From: Gari tellinella
Lineage: Eukaryota > Mollusca > Bivalvia > Cardiida > Psammobiidae
Length of the DNA stretch: 64,000 nucleotides
Assembly (NCBI GenBank): GCA_922989275.2
Contig: OV277861.1
Location: 13,168,540-13,232,539 of the forward strand
Reading direction: 5' to 3'
In this document: one piece after another, positions 1 through 9,649 of the stretch
Position numbering within the stretch: the first letter of the stretch is position 1
Layout: every line of letters begins with the position of its first letter
Position numbers and translations under genes: made by a program
The notes under the pieces: generated by a model
The model's input: the letters and a program-made list of their open reading frames with translations, nothing else
The model's database searches: none
Told to the model about the DNA's origin: nothing

Positions 1-3000
1 GTTTTCCAACGAGGTCATTGCTCTGGATCACCGGGATGCTTTCTTGTCAATTCGCCACCTCTGATTGGTCGTTCGATAATTAGGTCAATGTAGGCTCTGT
101 CAGTATGTTATAGTTTGTTTCATGAAATTTGAGCATTGTTTAGTGATTTTGAAATATTTAATTTTTTAAAAGTAAATAATAATTTTTACAACTTTACAAT
201 AAAAAAGTTACAACGGGCATATAGAGTTAAAATTACTAACATGTCCTTTGATTTGAAACTTTTTGTGAATTGTTGTTATTTAACCGGTTTCTTTCGCATT
301 TTCGGCGCTTGAAATCTTCCTTAACGAAACTGTCCTAGTATTCGGATATCCTCTGTAGTTTTCGGACATCCTCGGTAGCCTGCTCGTGACGGAATTCTAA
401 GTTTTGCTTAGGTGGCGAATTGACAAGAAAGTGGCGAAATGACAAGAAGCAAGGATACATACCGAAAGTGACACTTGTTTATATAATTCTGACTATGTAA
501 AGTGTATTCATTTTAATCTGACTGACAAACAGTTAGGAGCCAGATCAGACGCCGGGATACCCGGCGTCTGTCCTGGCTCCAAACTGTGTGCAATGGAAAC
601 AATGGTTTGATAAAAGCGTTTATTGGGACAGAATACGTCTTCTCCATTGTATGACGTCACAAATGACGTCAGAATAAGGTATTTCCAATCACTATAATAG
701 ATGTGACTTACGGCGACTGGTGCTGCTATCGTCTCGGTAACCACTAAATCTACAGCCACCGTCACGTCTTTGCCACCCACCACGGGGTCTGGTAGGACTT
801 TCATAGACTTGACGTACATAGGCACCGCCGTGGTGTTGCAGTTTCTGTACGTAAAGCCTTTAGGCGCTGCTGGCATGGGCATCTGAAGGCAGACAATGAT
901 CGTTCATATGGTGGCAAAATAAATAGTGTATACAGTCTAACGCTAACCCTAGTGACGACAAAAGTAGCGCTTGCAAACAGTGTTGACTCTGACCAGACTC
1001 CGCGCAATGCATCGTCTGATCAGCGTCCAAACTGTTTGACTCTCGTCTCAAATTTTCGTCAGTCAGACTGCATTAAATCTTACTTTGAAACGATATTGCA
1101 GACAATAATACTGAACCAGACGACAATATGGCGGTGAAGGGGTAAAAAGCATCACGATAAATTTGACCATGAAATGGTTAAACTGCCAATGGTTAGACTT
1201 TTGCCAAATTTGAATCGTGAGAATATTGTTACAGCGCTCCCTCTCTACAACGACACCCAACTGGAGACAAAGATTAGGTGCGTTGTTCGGAGGGAGTCGT
1301 TATAGGGAGGGAAATGAGCTTATATTTGCAAACAGCTTGAATCCAGATCAGACGCCGCGTAACGCGGCGTTTGATCTGGATTCACGCTATTTGTCACTCG
1401 TCATTAAATTTATTTCTGTCAAATTGTCCATTATGTAACTTTGAGAAAAACAGCAGACGATAATTTTAAGCAGGCGATATTGCAGCCATGAATATGGTGG
1501 AAATAAATGTCTTGTTTTGGGGGAAGAGCGGAAAGCGTTGTTGTATGGAGGGAATCGTTGTTGGGAGGGACGTTGTATGGATGGAACACTGTAGTAGCAT
1601 TGCTTTAAACTGCACTCTGTCTTTCATATGATCATTTAGCCTCTCTATTTAATTGGTCGTATAAAAAGAGAGGTTTTACCGTATTTTCTCCTTCCTCTAC
1701 CAGTGTATGGTCTGTTTTTAAAAATTTGCCTTTTTACTTTGTCAAACAAAATATTAACATAAATAATCGTTAAGACGCGTGTCAAACCGTCTGGATCTAG
1801 ATCAGACACCGCTTTACGTGGCATCAGGATCCATGCTTATAAAGCGTTTGTGTTGTGTCTGAAATCGTTCCCAAGCATTTGATTGGTCAGATTTTAGGCT
1901 ATGCTCACATCTGACCAATCAAATGCATGAGAACACACTCAGACTCAACTCAACCGCTTTATAAGCGCTTGGCCTGATCTAGACCCCAACCGTCTAAAAG
2001 TTTCAAACGACTGGTGGCTGGCAAATGAGGAAGTACTTGAAACTCTTCCCGTCCTTGGAGTCAGTTGTCATTTTAGGTATTGATGGCCCTTAAAAAAGTG
2101 TCTTATCTATTGATTTACTCATATACGAGTATGTACTACCTTTTTAAAATATCTGTAAGGCTGGCCTTGTTTATAAACGTAAATTGAGTGATTCGTTTCA
2201 ATTTTCAATATATCTAACCCTTTCGCTTTCAATGACGCTAAAAAGCGCGTTTGCATTTACAGTTTGGATTTCGATTACTCGTTTGACACTCGTTGTGAAA
2301 TTTCTTCTGTCATACTGCCTTTGTGTTTAACTTTGAAGCGACATGGCAGACAACAAAATTGAAGCAGACGACATTGAAACAGTGAAGGGGTAACTGTTTT
2401 TGCGAAATTGCCGAACGTATGTAAAGCTTATGAAAATCTCAACGACTGCTAAATTTAGGGAAACGTGTAGAAAAGCCAAAACAGTTTTGATGTGGAAACA
2501 CCATGTTCGATGAATAGGAACTCTTTTACATGTAAAAGAGTTCCCCCGAAGCATGACATTCGTACTCTTTTTTTAGGGTTAAAGTCAGCTTAAGAGTGAA
2601 AATAAGTAAACATCACTCGCCGTTCTCCATCTTTTTTCAATGTTTATACGAACATGCGCTACTTATCGGACGTTACGAGCGCTGAGTTGCTTTGCTACTC
2701 TTTTCGGAGAAGTAGCAACTGATTGAAGGGCGTGAAATTGGACTATACTCAATTAAAAAATGGAATTATTCATTAGAATTTTAGGGGTTGTTCTATGAGC
2801 AGTCTTTAAGATGCCTTATCAATGTGTAAATACCGTCGAGAATACGTTATTTTTTTTAGTTTTAAAAACGCAACCGAACAATAAAATTTGTGAAATATTT
2901 TGACAATTGTGACTACCGGTTTTTGTTTTAATCTGAGTGACAAACAGTTTGGAGCCTGATCAGACGCCGGGTTACCCGGCGTCTGATATGGCTCCAAACG

Positions 3001-4185
3001 GTTTTCAATGGAAATGATAGTTTTAGCGTAAACGTGTTTTGGGGAAAATAATATAACGTCCTCCCCACTGTCTGGTTTCGTAATTTCAGCATGTGACTGA
3101 AAAACCCACTCGAGGTAATGTTACTTGGGATAGTTTTCGGGGTTTTCCGAGTATACATGTGCACGAGGCGGCGATTATTACTTCCCTGCATATAAAACAT
3201 GCTCAAACATAAGTTATTTCTCCGACATGTTTTACTGAGTCGCAGGGCTGCCATTTCTCCGGATTTTTCCTAAATCTTCGGATTTTTTTGTTGTATATGG
3301 TAGCCTAAAGCAGACTGAAAGTAAAGCAGAATGCGCCTTAAGGCAAATTCTGCTTTACTTACATCCTGCTTTAAGCAGCCACGTGTCAACAAAACTAGAA
3401 ACAGGCTATGGGGTAAAGGTACGATTCGTAAAATCGCACTTGAAAAATCCAAATTTGGAAATCTTAGGATTTTTTATGTCAAGTTATGGCAGCACTGTGA
3501 ATGTTTTGAACAACTGCTTGAATGGCATGATACCGTCTGCATATAAAGAATGTTGTCTGTGCTATCATTTTAAAGTTAGATTTAACCCATTACCCCACAG
3601 CCTGTTTCTAGTTTGGAAGACAGGTGATCACTTAAAGCGGATTGAACGTAAAGCAGAATGCTCCTGAAGGTACTCTCTGCTTTACGTTCAGATTCCTTTA
3701 AGCTACAATGCTCTAGAATATAGAAAATATTTTATGCTACATATTCATGATTATGTAAAGAGGAATCGCTTTCTTTAGAGAAGGAATAAATAAGGCGTAA
3801 ATTCGTATTGATGGGGTAATGTGTTACGGTTATATGGCTAAAGGGATTTCGATATGAGTGTCAAATAGAATTGATCTTGATCATACACCGAACTATTTGC
3901 AATGGCATAACTTTCCCCTACTGTCGGTGAAATGGTTTTAGTGTCAAACAGTTTGGATTTAGATCACACGCCGCGTTACGCGGCTTGTGATCAGGATCCA
4001 AACTGTTTGCAAATAACCATTGAACTCGGGGAAGGCGGTGAAAGGTGTAAAAAGATCAATTACTGAAAAACACAGAAAATTATAGGCATTAGAAAACTTA
4101 CCTGAAAGTGTTGTACGCCTGCATTGTGTGCTTGGTACGAGTACACTGTCACAAAGACCGACATAAACAATATAACCCCCAACAT
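1..4185 (-). CDS. GM2-activator-like protein, copy A (5' part; runs off window)
   Basis: Seen: a signal-peptide exon (4185-4102, 28 codons) and exon 2 (882-712, 57 codons), joined in phase 0 across a 3219-bp intron. The protein starts MLGVILFMSVFVTVYSYQA, a typical cleavable signal sequence, so it should enter the secretory or lysosomal route. Known family: GM2 activator (ML fold) lifts glycolipids such as GM2 ganglioside from membranes and presents them to hydrolases. The exon lengths match those of copies B and C, and copies B and C together show the full four-exon layout, so exons 3 and 4 are expected left of base 1. It is the third gene of a head-to-tail array, in the order C, B, A in the direction of transcription. 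Intron 1 contains F1, F3, F4, F2 and F7 MITEs. Whether it is functional cannot be judged from two exons, but both are intact. Confidence 0.85.
39..431. mobile_element. MITE-like element with 22-bp terminal inverted repeats
   Basis: A 22-bp perfect inverted repeat (CTTTCTTGTCAATTCGCCAC and two more bases) lies at 39-60 and, inverted, at 410-431. The interior is AT-rich and holds no ORF. This is the form of a short non-autonomous DNA transposon; the superfamily is not recognised and no clear target duplication was identified. It lies downstream of exon 2 of GM2A-like copy A, so it is intronic on the minus strand. Confidence 0.55.
487..649. mobile_element. F3 MITE fragment carrying core alpha
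   Basis: The hairpin GGAGCCAGATCAGACGCC / mirrored arm is followed by the F3 3' sequence (AAGCGTTTATTGGGA... TTCTCCATTGTA). The 5' terminus is degraded. It lies in intron 2 of GM2A-like copy A, 60 bp below the exon 2 donor. Confidence 0.55.
712..882 (-). CDS. GM2A-like copy A, exon 2
   Basis: This 171-bp exon (57 codons, phase 0 at both ends) is bounded by an acceptor CAG at 883-885 and a GTAAGT donor starting at 711. It encodes the N-terminal strand region of GM2 activator, with the conserved NCN..AVPMYVKSM...PDPV pattern. It is 171 bp in copies B and C as well. The matching exons 3 and 4 must lie left of the window. The downstream intron keeps similarity to that of copy B (TGACGTCAGAAT...CTATAATAGAT), which supports recent duplication. 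Confidence 0.88.
940..1186 (+). mobile_element. F1 MITE, degenerate
   Basis: It has the F1 layout: a CCCT-type start, degenerate core alpha at about 982-1068, then GCAGACAATAATAC and CCAGACGACAATA, and an end GCGGTGAAGGGGTAA followed by TTTGACCATGAAATGGTTAA. It lies in intron 1 of GM2A-like copy A. Confidence 0.6.
1230..1593 (+). mobile_element. F4 MITE (pogo-like termini, TA flanks), full length
   Basis: It starts TACAGCGCTCCCTCTCTACA and ends in the inverted sequence ...GGAACACTGTA, with TA at both ends. The interior has core alpha at 1335-1392 (GAATCCAGATCAGACGCC...) and two GCAGACGA-type motifs. The terminus resembles pogo/Tigger TIRs (CAGT-nn-CCCTCTCTA-AACGACA); this assignment is by resemblance only. 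No ORF for a transposase is present. Confidence 0.75.
1831..1972. mobile_element. F7 palindromic MITE inserted in a core-alpha hairpin
   Basis: The inverted ends CCATGCTTATAAAGCG / CGCTTTATAAGCGCTTGG bracket a near-palindrome with ATTTGATTGGTCAGA in both arms. The left flank is the left arm of a core-alpha hairpin (about 1783-1826) and the right flank is TGATCTAGACC, so it interrupts an older hairpin. Other F7 copies lie at 7262, 34535 and 38268. Confidence 0.7.
1995..2150. repeat. Unoccupied paralogue of the hAT-like insertion site
   Basis: This segment (CTGGCAAATGAGGAAGTACT ... GTCATTTTAGGTATTGATGG) is the same repeat found at 21810-21878 joined to 23216-23310. There it is interrupted by a 1337-bp element with an 8-bp duplication of TTTTTAGG. 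Here the site is uninterrupted. Confidence 0.75.
2216..2393 (+). mobile_element. F1 MITE lacking the hairpin core
   Basis: It begins AACCCTTTCGCTTTCAATGA and ends GAAACAGTGAAGGGGTAA. The GCAGACAACAAAATTG and GCAGACGACATTG motifs are retained, but the central palindrome is reduced to a short CAGTTTGG remnant. Confidence 0.6.
2394..2828. other. Unassigned intronic DNA with one small palindrome
   Basis: Nothing gene-like is seen. A 2513-2545 palindrome (AACTCTTTTACATGTAAAAG) and a shorter one near 2685-2715 are the only structures noticed. Confidence 0.4.
2831..3072 (+). mobile_element. F3 MITE with core alpha, degraded ends
   Basis: It has a TACCGTCGAGAATACGTTAT start, core alpha (GGAGCCTGATCAGACGCC, loop GGGTTACCC) at 2938-3005, and AGCGTAAACGTGTTTTGGGG then CCACTGT at the end. 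The GCC/GGC-stem variant is typical of F3 copies. Confidence 0.65.
3298..3425 (-). mobile_element. F2 fragment with core beta, reversed
   Basis: The core-beta palindrome (TAAAGCAGACTGAAAGTAAA ... TACATCCTGCTTTAAG) is followed by the F2 terminal sequence ACTAGAAACAGGCTATGGGG. The other end is missing. Confidence 0.55.
3582..3827 (+). mobile_element. F2 MITE (TTAA-flanked, core beta)
   Basis: It starts TTAACCCATTACCCCACAGC and runs through core beta (3640-3705), TTCATGATTATGTAAAG and GAAGGAATAAATAAGGCGTA to TGATGGGGTAATGTGTTA. The last TTAA is mutated. The following 100 bp resemble 25281-25390, which also follows an F2 copy, so the MITE sits inside a larger duplicated segment. Confidence 0.65.
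3941..4012. repeat. Core-alpha hairpin
   Basis: The arms are CAAACAGTTTGGATTTAGATC and GATCAGGATCCAAACTGTTTG around CACGCCGCGTTACGCGGC. It lies 90 bp below the exon 1 donor of GM2A-like copy A, without convincing F1 to F4 termini. Confidence 0.6.
4102..4185 (-). CDS. GM2A-like copy A, exon 1 (signal peptide)
   Basis: This 84-bp exon (28 codons) runs from ATG at 4185 to a CAG|GTAAGT donor at 4101. It encodes a hydrophobic leader MLGVILFMSVFVTVYSYQA followed by HNAGVQHFQ. It is 85 percent or more identical to copy B exon 1 and ends in the same phase. Confidence 0.88.
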
Positions 4186-4314
4186 GTCTATAGTTGTCTA
4201 CTAGTATATCTACTGGAGAAAGATCTGTGCAACGTCTTGTCGGTACAACTGACGGTCGATACACTGGTGAAAGGGATAGAAATTAAGGAAGTTTATGTCA
4301 CCAGGAAGAGGAAA

Positions 4315-4320
4315 TTTATA
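4315..4320 (-). promoter_or_regulatory. TATA box, GM2A-like copy A
   Basis: CCTATAAATTTCC on the minus strand lies 130 bp upstream of the copy A ATG. Copy B has CCTATAAACTTCC at the same 130-bp distance, and the surrounding 4186-4380 block is alignable to 29293-29480. Conserved spacing makes it a credible core promoter; the start site itself is not visible. Confidence 0.6.
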
Positions 4321-4399
4321 GGATTAGATACACGAGGCAATGTTTGTGTCGATACCGTTTCATTTTGGCAAGGGGTGTGTAGTCATGTTCCCTGTCGCA

Positions 4400-4975
4400 C
4401 TTACAAGGCAGTAAACAGTTAAGGCAGTAAACAGTTGTTTTTTATATCTGTCCTAGCTGATTGTTCCCATTTATCTCCGATTGACTTCCACACACACTTG
4501 AAACAAATTTTAGCCCTATAGTCCATATAGGTATGACAAAACAGCAAACATTCCACAGTGCTACAGAGCCCCTATGGTTAAATGGACATTATCCTCTGAC
4601 TCTCTGAACATTTTGCCTTAAGAATATGCACAAACAAGGGACCAACCTGATCATCTTAACGATTTCAAAATGACGCAAATTTCCAGCTTAGTCCACCTAA
4701 AGCAACAACTGCTCCCATCTTATAACCACCCGACTAGAAAAGGGCATCACCTTAGTGCGCATTTGAATAAAAACATGTCACAAAGCAATAACTAAATGCA
4801 TTGCCTTCCATAATGTGTTTTTCATTATCAAAAAACCTCAAACATCAGCAATAGCCTTTTATTCAGAATGTTGGCCAATTCGAATATTTCTGGCCTAACT
4901 GTTACATGCCTCCGGTATTTTGTCATATTATATACATAAATGCTGATTTCTGTCGTTTAAGTTAAAAACACTCAT
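4400..4975. other. Intergenic DNA, nothing recognised
   Basis: This is the sequence between copy A and the next MITE. No ORF with family resemblance, no palindrome and no element terminus were noticed. Confidence 0.4.
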
Positions 4976-4977
4976 TT

Positions 4978-5193
4978 TTACACCTTCACCGTTTCATTGT
5001 CGTCTGCTTCAATTTTGTTGTTTGCAAGATCATTTCTAATAAGGAGTTCAATGTAGTATGACTTAAAACATATCGATACGAGTGTCAAACAGTTTAGTTC
5101 CTGATCAGACGCCACGTGACGCGGCGTCTGATCAGGATCCAAACTGTTTGTAAACGCGCTTTCAAGCGTCCTTGAGAGTGAAAAGGGTTCAAC
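4978..5193 (-). mobile_element. F1 MITE, reversed, with core alpha
   Basis: Reading backwards: F1 start CCCTTTTCACTCTCAAGGAC, core alpha 5086-5152, CTCGTATCGATATGTTT, GCAGACGACAATGAAACGG and GTGAAGGTGT. The TTAA ends are eroded. Confidence 0.6.
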
Positions 5194-5466
5194 AACTAGT
5201 AAACCATTTATGAAAATTGATTATCAGGGAAAACAGATGGAATTGAACCTGCAGGAGAATGGAAGAGAACATTATTTAAGATAGGGATTGGCTAAAAACT
5301 TCTCTAAAATTAGCCTTCCACGCATTTTTTTTATAATTGATATGGGAATTGAGAAGTCCTTTTCAGTTAAACCATAATTATGCAAGTTTACATCTAAGAA
5401 AATATTGAGAAGTAGATTTTCATGTTGCTCTATGTCAGTTTAATCCTAAGAAAACTTACGGATTGA

Positions 5467-5667
5467 GTTAACCCGTATCGTCTACTTCGAAATTGTCGTC
5501 TCCAAACTTTGTAAAATCTAGCTTTATACACCTTTAAAGGAAAGAATCCTAAAGACGAGTGTCAAACAGTTTGGATCCAGATCAGACGCCGCGTTACGCG
5601 GCGTCTGATCTGGACCCTAACTGTTTGCAAAATTTGGTAAAGTCGCGACCAGCAGGCAAAGGGTTAA
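5467..5667 (-). mobile_element. F1c MITE, TTAA to TTAA
   Basis: It runs from TTAACCCGTATCGTCTACTT to GCAGGCAAAGGGTTAA with core alpha at 5563-5627 (GGATCCAGATCAGACGCCGC). The 52811-53000 copy has the same subterminal GTCGCGACCAGCAGGCAAAG block. It is intergenic, between copies A and B. Confidence 0.65.
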
Positions 5668-5894
5668 TTGTATTATGCCAGTCAACCTTGAAAGGCTCAT
5701 CCAGATAAAAAGTGGAGACGTATTTCATGCTCTCAAGAAACGAGGCATAAACACTTTGGACTCGTATGAATTTATGTATCTTAAATATTTCAAATTGTTG
5801 TCACGGACTGTCCTTCTTCCATAACATTTTGAAGTCTTTCAAACGCAATGTGTTAGGCTGTTATTAGCTGTTTTGGCTGTCTATCAAACGCAAA

Positions 5895-6178
5895 AATGAT
5901 ATTTTGGTTAGGTGATTTACGTAGTCTTCTAGGCCCAGATCATATATTCATTACATTGTGGCTAGGTGGTTTGCGTATTATTTCAGACCCATACCATAAT
6001 CCAGGTTAGGTGATTTGCGTAGTCTTTCAGGCCCAAATTATATGCAGTAATTTAGGTTACGAGATTTGGTTAGTCTTTCAGACACAAATCGTAATTTTTT
6101 TCACAGTCTTTCAGACAATAAACCTTTTTCACTGTATGTCAGACTATAAACCTTTTTCACAGTCTTTCAGACTTTAAA
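5895..6178. repeat. Degenerate short tandem repeat around GTCTTTCAGAC
   Basis: About seven diverged units carry GTAGTCTTTCAGGCCCA or CACAGTCTTTCAGACTATAA. Spacing drops from about 60 to about 31 bp, as if two minisatellites were fused. Confidence 0.6.
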
Positions 6179-6521
6179 CTACCTATTTTCTGTATAGCTA
6201 TGCAATATGCCTCTTAGAATAAATACCGCAACCAAAGTGGACATAATGATCTTACTGGGAACTAGGAGTACTAGCGTTGACAAAATATTGCAGTTTAGGC
6301 AACAATATGGACCGTTAACCCTTTCACTCTCAATGACACTTTTGTCTGGTAGTAGCAAAACAGTTTGACTCCAGATCAGATGACGTACGTGTAACTCGGA
6401 GTCTAAAAAGTAATCAAGCATTTAACATGCACCATAAACAAAATTTTCAGTTAAATGGCAAAAATACTAGACTAGATCTAATCATCTTATTTTAAAATAC
6501 GCCAACTTTAAATAACTTATT

Positions 6522-6733
6522 TAACCCTTTCACTCTCAATGACGCCTTAAAGCGCGTTTGCAAACAGTTAACGCGGCGTCTGATCAAGACCCAAATTGTT
6601 TGACATTCTTATCGATATTTATTAAGTCATACAACCTTCAGTCTAACTTTGAAACATGTCTTGCAGACAACAATACAGAAGCAGACGACAATAAAGCGGT
6701 GGGAGGGTAAATTTGATCATGAAAGGGTTTAGT
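6522..6733 (+). mobile_element. F1 MITE with one hairpin arm deleted
   Basis: It begins AACCCTTTCACTCTCAATGA and ends GATCATGAAAGGGTTTA. The left stem of core alpha is lost after CAAACAGTTAACGCGGCGTC, while the right arm is kept. A shorter broken F1 relative lies at 6318-6420. Confidence 0.6.
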
Positions 6734-6769
6734 AAGGGCTCATTGGCGTTCATATTACCGTGGGCAGTA

Positions 6770-7258
6770 ACTCATGACGTACTGATGCATGTGGACTGTA
6801 CCGGTCCAGCTGCTGATGACCGTCTTTCCTCGGTTCCAAATCCTACTGTTGATGATGATGATGAATGTTTTAACGTCTCTCCCGAGCGCCTTCAGGCTGC
6901 TTTGGTGGGGGATCAGTTGTTCCTCTCAGCCGGCGGGGAATAAATGGTGGACATCTGAAGTGGCTGTTTCCGACACATCTCTGTGGGTCCCAAAGTAGAA
7001 TTCCGAAGTGGGTTGAGATCCAGCGGTGACAAATTCTGTTCCTGGTGCTGGATCCCAGTTGCATGTCGAATAGAGAACAAAGGCTTCTTTGAGGTCATCT
7101 TCCTGTTGATCCGGCGCTTTTTACGGCCACACCAGCCGATGTTAGTCAAGGCTTCAGCCATTGGCCAAGCCTGCCACGCTTGGCCATGGACTGAAGCCCT
7201 GTTCCTCTCCCACGACGTGAACGTCTCGGCTGGAGCGAGAGAGTCCTACTGTTGATAC
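6770..7258 (-). other. GC-richer island with an open frame, unidentified
   Basis: Base composition is clearly richer in G and C than the surroundings. Minus-strand frame 7250-6913 is open for about 110 codons (basic, with a GRKKRRINRK stretch) without a family I recognise. The direct repeat TCCTACTGTTGAT occurs at both edges (near 6841 and 7241). This could be a captured gene fragment or an old transposon part. No splice-bounded exon is claimed. Confidence 0.25.
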
Positions 7259-7261
7259 GCC

Positions 7262-7413
7262 TGGCTCCGAGGTTATAAAGCTTTTGACTTGAGTCTAATC
7301 TCGTTCCCAAGCATTTGATTGGTCAGATTGGAGCCTTGGCTCCAATCTGACCAATCAAATGCTTAGGAACACACTCAGACTCAACTAAAACGCTTAAATA
7401 TAACCTCGGAGCC
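7262..7413. mobile_element. F7 palindromic MITE
   Basis: The inverted ends GGCTCCGAGGTTATA bracket the two-arm palindrome containing AAGCATTTGATTGGTCAGAT and its complement. The terminus differs from the other F7 copies but the arms are clearly the same. Confidence 0.65.
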
Positions 7414-7706
7414 TGTTCTACAGGGTGCAACCTAGTCTCCACAAAATAACCCTTGGGCAGCCACTCCTACTTCGGATGTCGCTTGAGTGCGTACTTTAGA
7501 GCAAGAATTCGAAGAGACTCAGACAACATTGTGTAAACGATTACTTGATGTACATAGTTTATGGTATGAAGCCCAAGCAAAGAAAGTGCGGTTTCTTTAA
7601 AAAAGAAAGTAGAGTTTCTAGGCCGAAATGGTAAAAGATTGTCCATGACCCCAAAGGGTTGCCATTATCAGTATTCTCTAAATATGTAGAAAGGTTCCTT
7701 GTGGAA

Positions 7707-8077
7707 TACAGTGTTCCCTCGCTTCAACGGCCCTCCGAACAACGATTCCCTCCTTACAACGACCCTTGCGGCTGTGCCCCAAATAATACCATTATGTCCA
7801 ACCTTTTCACGGCTGCAATATCGTCTGCTTAAAATTGCCGTCTGCTGTTTTTTCTCAAAGTCATATAATTATATGGGACATTTTAACAGGAAAAAAACTT
7901 TTATGACGAGTGACAAACAGCTTGAATCCAGATCAGACGCCGCGTTACGCGGCGTCTGATCTGGATTCAAGCTGTTTGCAAATGTAAGCCAATTTCCTTC
8001 CCTATAACGACTCCCTCTGAACAACAAACGCTATCTTTGTCTCCCGTTGGGTGTCGTTGTAGAGAGGGAGCGCTGTA
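7707..8077 (-). mobile_element. F4 MITE, reversed, full length
   Basis: It runs from TACAGTGTTCCCTCGCTTCA to GTTGTAGAGAGGGAGCGCTGTA with TA at both ends. Core alpha at 7915-7978 has the F4-type stem GAATCCAGATC. It is intergenic between GM2A-like copies A and B. Confidence 0.75.
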
Positions 8078-8293
8078 GTTCTGCTTTACATCAGTTACAA
8101 TGGGTCTGGTCTGGCTTCAATCTGTTTGCAATTCGTCTCATTTCGTAGACCCCGTTATAAAATCTCAATTCAATGTCAAAGCATGTGATTGCTTATACGA
8201 TGATGAAAGTAAGTAAAGAAGAAAGGGGCTTTCTCATTTCCTATCATCTGCTTTAAATTGTCACATGTGTTAAACCATATCATTGAGTCTTAT

Positions 8294-8510
8294 TTACCTT
8301 TTAACTATCAATGGCGCCAAAAGGCGCATTTGCAAACATTTAGTCGTAACACGGCGTCTGATCAGAATCCAACCTGTTTGAAATTTTCGTCAGTCATACT
8401 GCCCCAAATATTACTTTGAAACGATATTGAAGACAACAACATTGAGGCAGACGACAATATGGCGGTGAAGGGATAAAAACCTCACGATAAATGTGACAAT
8501 GGAATGGTTA
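8294..8510 (+). mobile_element. F1 MITE with half-deleted core
   Basis: It has the F1 start (CTTTTAACTATCAATGGCGC), a truncated hairpin TTAGTCGTAACACGGCGTCTG, GCAGACGACAATATGGCGG, and the end AATGGAATGGTTAA. Confidence 0.55.
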
Positions 8511-8532
8511 AGGAAGGCTATCACAGCAGGTA

Positions 8533-8765
8533 CCCGTTTCATAAAACTTCGTACGACAAAAACGGTCGTAAGTCAAAACCTAAAAATACATTTTATTTCT
8601 GATTTCTCTATTTGATCCTGTCTTGTGACATCTCTTTAGAATTGTCTTTTCAAGACGATTCCAAAAAGATGTCACAAGACAGGATTAGATGGAGAAATAA
8701 ATAATAATTGATACTTTTATAATCTGACTTACGACAACATTTGTCGTACGAAGTTTTATGAAACA
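8533..8765. mobile_element. F8 MITE (CCCGTTTCATAAAACTTC ends)
   Basis: Long inverted ends (CCCGTTTCATAAAACTTCGT, with GTCGTACGAAGTTTTATGAA at the right) surround an internal palindrome GATCCTGTCTTGTGACATCT / its inverse. The 19411-19653 element is a relative with GGGGCCCGTTTTACTA ends. Confidence 0.65.
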
Positions 8766-8954
8766 GTAAGACAACATTTGTACAAACGGTTAAAGTATAA
8801 GCCTATTTCATTCACCTGGCAGGGCGGAGCTAACCTTTGACAAAGATAAATTAGTTCATTTTTTTATATTAGGGTGCTAGGTGTAGTTCCGTATTATATC
8901 GTTATTGTCCGATACTTTCAACATGCGCGCATCCATATTTATGTGAAAAGGTAT

Positions 8955-9220
8955 TACAGTGCTCCCTCTCTACAAAAACACCCGGCGGGAGACACATATT
9001 GTGTATGTTGTTCGGAGGGAGTTGTTATATAGAGAGAAAATTAAGACTTGATTTACATTTGAAAACAGCTTTATTCCAGATCAGAGCCGCGCAACGCGGC
9101 GTCTGATCTGAATTCAAGATGTTTGTCATTATTCATTATATTCCTTATGTCAAAATGGCCACTAATAATTATGTTGAGAAAAAACGGCAGACGACAACGT
9201 TAAATTCCGAAAATAAAAGA
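8955..9220 (+). mobile_element. F4 MITE, 3'-truncated
   Basis: TACAGTGCTCCCTCTCTACA, GTTCGGAGGGAGTTGTTATA, core alpha (stem shortened by one base) and GGCAGACGACAACG are present. The right terminus is absent. Confidence 0.6.
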
Positions 9221-9649
9221 GCGTGCTGCCGCCACCAAAGGTTAAATGAATGGTCCGCATCGAAACTCCGCCCTGCCAAATCAATAAAATCGGTCTATAC
9301 CTATGTTCAATTATCAGAATTTATTCTGAAACAGCAAAGCATTTTTTATAACTTCAATAGGTTTGGATTCTGATAAGACGGAAACAACTATGTCGTCTTC
9401 TCAGGATCCAAAACGATTAACACACTCATAGATATAAAGAAATATGATGAAAATATAATTGTAATTTAAAATTTTAACACCAAATTTATATCTAAATAAA
9501 GCAGAGGGTAAATGTCGTAAATAAACGTCTTCGTATTTTGTGATATTTTAAAGGCCTACGTTTATTTATAAAAAAAATAATGTCAGTTTATAATATAATA
9601 ATATTCTACTGTATATTACTGAATGCTAAATCACTGCCATGTCATATTT
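9221..9649. other. AT-rich intergenic DNA, nothing recognised
   Basis: Only a small GATTCTGATAAGACGG ... TCTCAGGATCC palindrome remnant at about 9365-9413 was noticed, a decayed core-alpha-like piece. Confidence 0.35.

Noticed and set aside
508..711. Extension of GM2A-like copy A exon 2 into the downstream frame
   Set aside because: A GTAAGT donor at 711 matches the donor in copies B and C, and the downstream frame runs through an F3 hairpin.
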